64,000 bases of DNA from Alviniconcha marisindica. Its lineage: Eukaryota; Mollusca; Gastropoda; Provannidae. Where the stretch lies: the NCBI GenBank assembly GCA_018857735.1, contig JABMCL010003179.1, forward strand, positions 300,001 to 364,000. Direction: 5' to 3'. The translations under genes and the position numbers were made by a program. Under the pieces are notes generated by a model. It did not search any database, was not told the DNA's origin, and was given only the letters and a program-made list of their open reading frames with translations. Shown piece after piece: positions 56,600 through 64,000 of the stretch; the first letter of the stretch is position 1, and each line of letters begins with the position of its first letter.

Positions 56600-57560
56600 T
56601 CCAGCCCGCTAGAAGCATGCACAGATGATGGAATCATCCTGACTGGGTGGTCTGAAAAGACCCAAGTCACTGACATCTGACACTCCACAGAATTTCTCTT
56701 TTGGTGGAGGCAGCAGTGGCATACGACTTTCCGCCCGAGATGACAGTCGGCATCTTGGCTTGTACCAACTGTCTGGCTTCCGGAAAGGATATGTATTTTT
56801 CAACTCATTGAATCTCCTTCTCCTTCTTCCAGACAGGGCAATCTTTAGCTGATGAAGTGTGGGGACAACTGCAATTAGAGCACAGCTTGGGTCGCTCACA
56901 TTGACCTTCATGCTTATCTTTTTCACATCCCAGACACTTTGCAGCAACTTTGCAATGTTGGCTGATGTAGCCAAACTCGTTGCAGTTGAAGCAATGCATC
57001 GGGTTCAGAACAAACAAGGCCACCTTCACCTTTAGATAGCCAACCGTAACCTCTTTCAGGTGTTCCGGAGAACTGAATGTCAAGAAGAGAGTGTTGGTGG
57101 GGATCACCTTCCCCTCCTTCTTCAGCGTCATTCAGTTAACCCCAACCACACCCTGATCCTTCAGTTCATGCCGGATCTCAACCTCCGACATGTCAGAAAG
57201 GTCTCGACACCTGATTACTCCCTGAGAGGAGTTCAGGGTCTTGTGAACTGAAACCCTGACTGGTCTGTCGATAAAGCGGTTTGTCTGGAGCAGGTTTTGG
57301 GTCTGAGCCCTCTTACCATACTCCACCAAGAAGGAACTGTCTCTCAGCCTATTGATACTCTTCAGGGTTCTGGCAATAGCCTGAAAACCCTTCTGAATTG
57401 CAAAAGGAGACAGCCTCTGGAAAGGAAGATCTTCATTTGCCGATTCGACTATAAGAAATCTAGCCCAGTTTTTCTCGTTGTTCTTAAACATTTTACTATC
57501 AGGGTCTGTATCTGTGTCTTCATCCCATACTCTTTTTATGGATTTATGTTTTGATGCCAT
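56600..57560 (-). pseudogene. I-group LINE ORF1 (gag-like, zinc knuckles)
   Basis: The start ATG at 57558-57560 (MASKHKSIKRVWDEDTDTD) is the best initiator; upstream codons look like 5' UTR. A globular RRM-like part follows (ARFLIVESANEDLPFQRLSP, about 57465-57405, through IRHELKDQGV near 57150). A stop and frameshift at about 57131 separate it from MTLKKEGKVIPTNTLFLTFS and from CCHC-type clusters: CFNCNEFGYISQHC, CLGCEKDKHEGQC and CSNCSCPHTSSAKDC (56990-56830). ORF1 proteins bind element RNA. It lies directly before ORF2 (56421) in the expected 5'-ORF1-ORF2-3' order on the minus strand. The frame breaks mark it as dead. Confidence 0.78.
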
Positions 57561-57720
57561 ATTACATTTATTAACGATTTGTCCCCACCCGCCACTGAGT
57601 CCAACAAGGGGATGCACACAAGTGGTACTCCAGTAAGTGCACACCAGGGCTCAAAATGCAATATACTCAGGTGATAAAAAACATGAAGTTTAATTCTATC
57701 CCCTGATTGACCCTTAGCCA
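57561..57720 (-). other. Probable 5' UTR/promoter region of the LINE
   Basis: Sequence upstream of ORF1 on the minus strand. I-group LINEs carry internal promoters here. I could not find the exact 5' end or a TSD. Confidence 0.3.
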
Positions 57721-58027
57721 CTGCCTTCTATTGTTCTAATTGAAATTAAGGCAAAGCATGACCAGCCGATTGACTGGGTCGGGCCAACCCAACCACCCGT
57801 CTACGAGAAATCCGGGCCACAGAAGTGTGTTGGACCCCCTGGGGGACCTCAGCCACCAAGATCCCATCCTCCCCCAACAGCACGGCAAACACATTGGGTC
57901 TGAAGGTGACCACAGACAACGAGAAGCATTACATAAAGAAGAGATGTGATGCAGACAAATACAGGAGAATGACAGGTTAGACAGAAATCAGCTGCAAGAG
58001 GGGAGCTGAAAACAATGGTATTGTGTG

Positions 58028-58268
58028 GAGTTAGTTAGTTAGTTAGTTAGTTAGTGCTTTAAGCCCAGTCAATCACAAAGGATTATATCAGGGCTAACAA
58101 CAAATTTAGGTTTATCTCCTAGTTGTATCGTGTGGTGAGTTTTTGGAATGAAATATAGGTGAAAGGGCCGGTAGACATAAACTAGACGCAAGAAAGGAGT
58201 GAAAGGGTGGAGCAGCTTAGTTTAAACACCCCCAGGATGAGAAGCCAACTCTGTTGGGGCAACCATCC
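58028..58268 (-). mobile_element. LINE 3' UTR, family A
   Basis: The plus strand opens with six (AGTT) units, then AGTGCTTTAAGCCCAGTCAA and TATATCAGGGCTAAC, the same terminal pattern as family C (TTTACGCCCAGTCAACC...TATATCAGGGCGA). The body matches 54130-54281 reversed. Confidence 0.75.
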
Positions 58269-58269
58269 A

Positions 58270-59520
58270 AGTAGAACCCAAAGAAAACCACTTTAGACAA
58301 CAGCAACAATTCCATTTTCCCATCATAGTACCACAGGCTTGACCAACTTTACAAACAGAAACCATCTCAGAACAATGACGATTGCATTGCAACCAATGGA
58401 TGACAGGATTGCCACATTTAAACCAAGAAACCCAGCTCTTCCTACATTTGTTTTCACTCCATCATAGATACATACACATACGCACACAGATATAAAAGCA
58501 CAATAAGATTACACTGCTCAAGAAAATGGAGGTTGTGGCAGATATGAAGTAACAATCAACTAACTGACGTAATCACACTCACTGAGAACCCTAATAGACT
58601 GTATAAGGCGGGTATATAACCATTTGCATACAAATCCACAAGTACAAAATGCAACACAGATACAATCATGATTCTCCACAGGTACCAGCAACCTTCCCAA
58701 GGTTATACAAAGTATAATTGACGCCTCTTCATTTCTACCAGAGACTACCAGACCAACGCTAGGAGAAGTGTTACCAAGCATGACTACCAGACCAACAATC
58801 CATACTCAATAGATGTCAAATCCAGTCCATATAATCCTAAGCAACTGTGCAACATTACATAAATTTACCAACAAAAACAACGTCAACAATTAACACACTA
58901 CAGGTCCGTGCAAAAGGAAACAAACTAAAAATCTAATGCAATGCAAGGTATACACTCAAATAGCAAGGCAATTAAGTTACATGCTAAATCTAAACCAATG
59001 CCGCTAAGTTTGCGCATGTTAAAGACCCTTAAGGCAACCCTTTGACGTACAAACACAAGGCATAACTGAATGACCATACCAAGCATTATATTCCCTTCTC
59101 TTTTCCTAAAACACGGCACCATGATGACGACAATCAGATGCCTACAAGTTCAAAACAACAACAAAGAATAGAGACTTGATCAGTTATTCTAAACCTTCTC
59201 TGCAATAGCAACGCAGACATTGACATCAATGACACACAGTTCACTGTCACAGTTCACATCTCGTTATGTGCAGTGCAGAACCGACACACTCAAATCCAGT
59301 CAAAAGGAACATCATTCACACAGACAAGTCCACAACCACGGTTAAACATTTGCATTGCATGCAGAAAACTGGATTCAGTCTGTTTTGTACTTCGTGGCAC
59401 TCACCCCCCATGGGCCTCTCCCCCAGCAGTCAAATACACAACAGCTAACAAGCAGTCAGATTTCACACATCACTGAATGCTGCGCAAGTCAAAAGAAAAC
59501 ACCCGGCCAACACCTATGGC
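58270..59520. other. No recognisable gene
   Basis: Low-GC unique DNA with short ORFs lacking domains. It could contain the decayed upstream part of the family A LINE. Confidence 0.45.
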
Positions 59521-59526
59521 CTAGCA

Positions 59527-60050
59527 ACTGAAGTAAAAGATTTTAATGGTTTCATAAAATACTCTGCAAATTATGCTCAACCAGTCAGATCTAAACTGTG
59601 GAGCCTGAAGCACTGCCTGCCTCAGCTCGTTATACATGTTCTCCTTGTCAAACCATATCTTGTGTAGCATGTAGACCAGGAACTGATCCTCCTCCTCAGT
59701 GTAGTTCTTCCTCTTGTTCATCTGGTTGTCTATCAGCTGACCTTGCTGGATAACAATGCTGTCCAACCAGAGCTTTATCTCAGCGCGTTCAACGATGCAA
59801 AATAATCCACCAGGTGATAGTCTGTAGTGATGGCAGACCAGGCTCCATGCCGTTGAAGGTGTAAAGATGGTTGATGCACTTCCTCAGCTGTATCAGAATG
59901 TTCAGCAGGCACACCTTGTCAGACTTTCCTGCCCTGTTCACCACATCAAAGTTCTTCATCAAGATTTTGGTGTAGAGTTCTCTCTGCATCTTGCTGAGGT
60001 TGACAAAGATCTTGGTTTCCATTGTGTTCTTTTCCTTTGCCCTCCATGGC
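59527..60050 (-). pseudogene. ISWI chromatin-remodeller (SMARCA1/5-like) decayed copy
   Basis: The minus strand from about 60020: [40 protein letters not shown] and [20 protein letters not shown], part of the SNF2 ATPase domain of ISWI (positions corresponding to KxYVGLSKMQREWYT in the family). After a frameshift comes TDYHLVD, then a jump to [21 protein letters not shown] (the post-helicase linker). A second jump at the residues NK leads into the SLIDE-domain strand [31 protein letters not shown] and APQFRSDWL. Hundreds of codons are missing at both joins, there are no splice signals at them, and stops occur, so this is a deleted, probably retrocopied pseudogene. The intact gene would act in nucleosome sliding in the nucleus. 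Confidence 0.8.
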
Positions 60051-60438
60051 TGTGACCATTAGAGGCTCTTCTGTTGTTGGCCTGGTGTTATTTCCCTGCT
60101 TCCAATCCTGCTCCTCAGTGCCAGATGTAAACAGTGGATGGAAGTAGCAGGCTGGAAGTAGGCAACAACAAACGAGCCACAGCCAGATTTTCCTGTTTTA
60201 TTTCTTTTCTTTCCTGATGGTATCTGCGAGAGGCAGATGGTATCACCTCTCACCTTCTCTCACGCTCTCATACATCTTTTTGTGACGTCCAAAATAATAA
60301 CACGTAAAAGATTGAATGACGTCCACACAAAAAACCCATTGACAGAGTGACATAGAGAGTACAATAACACAAACACAATGTGCAGATGCACTCGGTTACA
60401 CAAGGAACTTCACATCTTTGATGCATACTCGCTGCATT

Positions 60439-60439
<1 letters not shown>

Positions 60440-60508
<69 letters not shown>

Positions 60509-60512
60509 TGTA
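60440..60512 (+). repeat. (GT)n microsatellite
   Basis: GT run with ATGT interruptions at the right end. It lies in the putative intron downstream of the sulfotransferase exon. Confidence 0.95.
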
Positions 60513-60558
60513 TGTGCATGCATGCATGTGAGTGTGCATGCATGTATGTGTTACATAC

Positions 60559-60706
60559 TTAATCCAAGAAAAGTGAAAATCTTGCTGAGATGGTCAGCCA
60601 TATTTTGATTGTACTTTTCCATTGATAGGATGAGCAGCTGTTTTCTGGGGAACAGTTCCAACCAGTCTCGTACGAAAACGCTGTAAAGGCTGACCACAAG
60701 CATCAC
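60559..60706 (-). CDS. Internal exon of a carbohydrate sulfotransferase
   Basis: A 148-nt exon with a canonical acceptor (TTTCAG ending at 60707) and a donor (GTATGT beginning at 60558). It reads VMLVVSLYSVFVRDWLELFP, RKQLLILSMEKYNQNMADHL and SKIFTFLGL. The order 'Y...W-x-x-x-FP-x-x-Q-x-L-x-L-x-x-E-x-Y...HL-x-x-I-x-x-FLGL' is the conserved C-terminal block of PAPS-dependent Golgi sulfotransferases, closest to GalNAc4S-6ST/CHST15-like proteins. Such enzymes move sulfate from PAPS to chondroitin/dermatan sugars. The usual Arg in 'VLRxE' is replaced (LSMEK). No neighbouring exon is recognisable, so it is a lone exon of a long-intron gene or a fragment. Confidence 0.7.
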
Positions 60707-60709
60707 CTG

Positions 60710-61848
60710 AAACATGACAAACCAGACACATCAGAGATAATTTACCAAGATGATTTTTTTTTCCGGGGGGTGGCGGGGGGGCTGACTGATGCCTTTTAAG
60801 TTAAAGTTTGGTCATGGTCAAACTTATTTGGTCTTGGTCTACAGTGCAAGTAGTTCAATGAGTAAGGAATTTTACACTTACATGGAGTTAAAAGTGAGAA
60901 TTCATATGATTCTGCGGGTACACGTTGGTAATTACAGAAATTCAAAAAGAATGTGCTACTGCGGCCTGCATTGGGATATGTCGAGAAGATGAAATGCATT
61001 TGGCATGGTTGAAAACTTTCAACAGTTGATGACATCCTTATCATAACTTTGAGCTGGGCTGCATCTCCAGAATGGCTACTTCACACCTCAGAGACATATA
61101 TACACATGTTCCTCTCTGTACAACTACAACAGGGTCACAGCCTGCCCATATATCCTTCTCACAGTCATAGTGCTGAAAAGCATCAGGCACAAAGACTTGA
61201 TCCACAAGTTATGTCTTGTTTGCTGCAACTGCCACATGGAGAAAAAAAAAGTTCTGTCTTACAAACTGACATTCTTGTCCTTTGTTGGTCTTGGACAAAA
61301 TTTATCAGTAAAAAGCTGATAGTTCGAGGTCTAGCAGAAACCCTATTCAAGAGGTAAGGACAGACGAGGCAAATAGTAATTTCTGAGCATTTGACTCCTG
61401 CGAACTTGATTCTTAATATAGATAGGAACACAAGCTTTCTGAAAGCTACTATCTTAGGTATACCTTGTCAAGATAGAAAATGTGTCAATTATCTCCCTTA
61501 AATAGAGCCAACATAGTATAAAAAAGTTGTTGTTTTTTAAAGGCACCATATGCACGAACTAGTCCATGTATTTAACAAACTGTTCAAAGTCTGAACTGGA
61601 TAATAATAAATAATGGACAGTTCTTGTACAGCACACATCTTTTTGCAGAACATAAATTCAATGTGCTACCACACAACATTCATGCACATATATTATTATT
61701 TCACTTTTATGTAGTGCTATTCTCTGCTCTCAAGCAGATTCACTGTGTTCATGTCGCATATGATATCCATCAAAGTGGTGTACTGATGGCGCTATTTGAT
61801 TGTTCAATAGCTGATGCCATGTGAAACTGATGCATGAAACTTGGTGCA
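60710..61848. other. No recognisable gene
   Basis: Possible intron upstream of the sulfotransferase exon. A short GGGG-TGGCGGGGGGG patch lies at 60764-60781. Confidence 0.45.
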
Positions 61849-61849
61849 A

Positions 61850-62150
61850 GTTCTGGGTACACCCTTCAACTACGCACCAGTTTACAGTGTCATTTCATTC
61901 AAAGTCACATAGGTAGGTTGCATTGTGCTTAGCTGTGACCTGCTACCTGCACTTTTGGCAGAATGACTGGGATCTTTTACATGCTACTGCAGTAACACAG
62001 GGGTGGAACAGATACCGAAATAAGAGTCAGCAAATAAATTCACCCCTGAGAAGAAAATTGTCCCACTGTTCCTGCAAGGACTCAAACCCCCACCTTTTGA
62101 ACATGAGTCCAATGAGTCCAATAGCCACTAAGCTATTTCTGCTCCTGGGG
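61850..62150 (-). mobile_element. SINE S1, third copy, 3'-truncated
   Basis: The minus strand from about 62145: head TAGCTTAGTGGCTATTGG (A box) and a diverged B box GGTTTGAGTCC. The body is CTGACTCTTATTTCGGTATC, AAAAGATCCCAGTCATTCTG and ACTGGTGCGTAGTTG. It stops before the CAGTGAGTCTGCTC region present in the full copy. Confidence 0.8.
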
Positions 62151-62223
62151 ATATAGACAAGTATATGTGCACACAACCTTTGCTCACAAGAATGCACACA
62201 CAACCTAAGCTCACAGGAATGGT

Positions 62224-62560
62224 CTACCTTGGTTTGTAAAAAGCCCTGTCTACACAAGAAACTTTTGAAATGGTTTTGAATTCAGACAGAGTGGGGAGAT
62301 TTTGCAGACTGGCAGGCAGCAAATTCCAGACAAATGGAGTGATGAAACGGACAGAGTGCTGACCAATACATTTCAAATCATGTTTAGGAATTTTCAATAG
62401 CTTCTTGCTTGAGGATTGGAGGGTGCATGATGTTTGGTATCTGCATAGTGAAGCTGAAATGAATTCATACAAAACTTTACATTTATCATGTTTACACATT
62501 ACTTGCTGTTTGACTTGTTTGTATGCATTTATGCTTCTTGTACCCTCCTCTCACCTCTCT
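62224..62560 (-). pseudogene. LINE RT C-terminal fragment
   Basis: The minus frame at 62499-62224 reads SKKLLKIPKHDLKCIGQHSV, RFITPFVWNLLPASLQNLPT and LSEFKTISK, the terminal 'P-x-x-WN-x-LP-x-x-L-x-x-x-x-x-FK' block shared by CR1/L2/jockey reverse transcriptases. The upstream RT is missing. Confidence 0.75.
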
Positions 62561-62714
62561 GCCTTCAGAGACAAAGAGAAATACAAACAAAAGCTCGTTG
62601 CCCTTCAGTCACCACCATTTTTTGCTTATTTTTGAAAGTCTACAGCGAGTAACAGCATTTCAAATGCAGCATTATTTTGTCAAATTACACCATTATCATG
62701 AACTACATAACACT

Positions 62715-62980
62715 GTTTTTATTTATCAACTTGACCGCTCCTGTCTACTTGACTGAACTCCTTACAGTTTACAAACCAACCCGCCAGCTGCGCTCTTCTT
62801 CTAATACTTCCACTCGCTGTCTTTCCTCTGTGCGCAAGCATTTGCTTGGTCAGAGATCTTTTTCTTATGCTGTACCATCTGTCTAGAACAGTTTCCCATT
62901 CCAAATTAGACCAAACACACTCACATCTTTTAAATCATCTTTGAATTTTCACCTCTTCAAGCTACGCTATTGACTCTGTG
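62715..62980 (+). pseudogene. LINE RT C-terminal fragment, opposite strand
   Basis: The plus frame reads LTAPVYLTELLTVYKPTRQL, RSSSNTSTRCLSSVRKH and LLGQRSFSYAVPSV, then a stop in place of the conserved W, continuing NSFPFQIRPNTLTSFKSSL. This is the same RT-terminal block as at 62224-62560, but from a different LINE family and inverted relative to it. A (GT)-rich patch (62982-63020) follows. Confidence 0.75.
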
Positions 62981-63114
62981 TGCGTGCGTGCGTGTGTGTG
63001 AGTGTGTGCATGTGTGTGTGTGCATGCTCACAGAAGTTTGCTGTAACTGTGTTTTGGTTCTTTGTGTATTTATTTACCTGGCATGCCTCCCTTTGCCTCT
63101 AAGAGAGAAGGTAA

Positions 63115-64000
63115 GTAAGTAAGTTGGTGTTTTACGCCCAGTCAACCTGTACAGTTATATCAGGGCGATACATCTAACATTATATATTAATTTTTAATAG
63201 TGTGTACGTCTTAAAATTGGTATATATACAGTTTTAAAAGGTGAATAACACAAACATAACTAAAAATTATCTCAATTTTAATTTTTTCCAAAAATATTAA
63301 CTTCTTTCAAAAAGTTAAAAATCTTCTCATGTGAAATATCCTGAAACAACATATGCAGTGATTTAGCTGTAAAGTGGCTCTCTCTTATTTCAATAAAATC
63401 CAAACAAATAAGTAAAATATGTTCTATGGTTAAACATTTATCACATCCGATGCACACTGGCAGTTCCTCACCCTTCAATAAAAAGGAATGAGTAATAAAA
63501 GAATGGCCAATGTGCAATTGGGCCATCACAGTCTCTTCTTTTCTGTTTGTCCGAGGACAAACAATACATTCTTTTAACACTGGGAATATCTTATGTAATT
63601 TATTTTCCGGGAACTCATCCCACTCAGACTGCCACAGTTCTAATATATATTTATTTGTGCGTGATTTTAGGTCTGAGAATGGGATGAACTCAACCGAGAC
63701 GTCACCATCAAGGGCATCCTTAGCTGCAGAATCTGCAGCTGAATTTCCCCTAATGCCAACATGGCCGGGAACCCAGATAAAAACAATCTCTATCCTGTCT
63801 CTTGTCATTTCTGTATATAATTCTAAACTCTGAACTAAGATTGGATGATCATATTTTAGGTTTAATATTGACTGTAACGATGAAAGAGAATCAGATAGTA
63901 TCAAAAATGATTTTCCTTTGAGAGCTAAAAGAATAGCCCACAACTCTGCTGTATATATTGAACTGCGGCCTGGAAGCCGGCAGGTAAAAGGTTTATTGTT
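63115..64000 (-). mobile_element. I-group LINE (family C) 3' part with intact-looking RNase H, runs off window
   Basis: The frame 63278-64000 is open to the window edge. RNase H motifs: YTAEL (first Glu, about 63955), FLILSDSLSSLQ (Asp at residue 18 of the segment from 63943), then IFIWVPGHVGIRGNSAAD with His61 and Asp71, and SAAKDAL. A C-terminal zinc motif C164-x2-C167-x7-H175-x4-C180 lies in CIGCDKCLTIEHILLIC, and the ORF ends VNIFGKN. The 3' UTR (63277-63115) closes with TTATATCAGGG/GGTGTTTTACGCC (plus-strand wording) and a (TTAC)n tail. It is the best preserved member of the family seen at 35238, 13209 and 5208. The RNase H removes RNA during target-primed reverse transcription. Confidence 0.82.

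Noticed and set aside
54150..57700. A single LINE with an inverted 3' part caused by twin priming
   Set aside because: Twin priming inverts the 5' part and leaves the 3' part at the tail. Here the plus-strand piece is a different family (A) with its own 3' terminus, so separate insertions fit better.

Overview
This is a eukaryotic, metazoan window. It has no operons or Shine-Dalgarno sites, the coding matches are split by GT/AG introns, and the intergenic DNA is dense in (GT/CA)n and (CT/GA)n microsatellites, minisatellites and decayed transposable elements. The element types (I-group LINEs with RNase H and tetranucleotide tails, tRNA-headed SINEs, a Gypsy element that looks Gmr1-like) and a CCK/sulfakinin-type receptor exon fit a lophotrochozoan, most likely a marine gastropod mollusc. 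The taxon is an inference from overall style; no marker gene is present.

Host coding sequence is sparse. (1) A confident first coding exon of a cholecystokinin/gastrin-like GPCR lies on the minus strand at 11273-11735, ending at a GT donor inside TM3. (2) A single internal exon of a carbohydrate (GalNAc4S-6ST/CHST15-like) sulfotransferase lies on the minus strand at 60559-60706. (3) A decayed, internally deleted, apparently intronless copy of the ISWI ATPase (SMARCA1/5) lies on the minus strand at about 59527-60050. (4) Two unrecognised ORFs could be exons: 33898-33996 (minus, with a good donor) and 43803-44063 (plus).

Mobile DNA dominates. At 18990-20500 (minus) a broken pogo/Tigger transposase (psq HTH, CENP-B HTH, start of DDE) runs into a proline-rich stretch and then an OTU cysteine-protease domain with both the catalytic Cys and His visible. 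At 27977-33420 is a young LTR retrotransposon with nearly identical LTRs. Its gag is frameshifted, its protease active site is broken, and its integrase lies BEFORE the only RNase H remnant. This is the Gmr1-type order, with the reverse transcriptase deleted. LTRs of a second family occur at 1-475, 34173-34480 and 38066-39215; the last runs into a 52-bp tandem array that appears to be amplified from the LTR end. I-group LINEs lie at 35238-37330 (+), 54803-57720 (-) and 63115-64000 (-, running off the window), and further LINE 3' ends are scattered throughout. Several insertions are nested, and three have readable target-site duplications: 6131-6499, 13282-13484 and 37568-37857.

Tandem arrays: 40 bp (1592-1950), about 31 bp (3402-3690), 35 bp (12236-13205, about 27 copies), 52 bp (39211-39659) and 24 bp (40703-40904). 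A perfect 22-bp hairpin lies at 8925-8972. The stretch 26622-27520 looks like low-quality base calls rather than biology. The long remaining stretches (for example 44770-47090, 48830-51160, 52970-54120, 58270-59520) hold nothing I can identify beyond small repeats and are probably intronic or intergenic.
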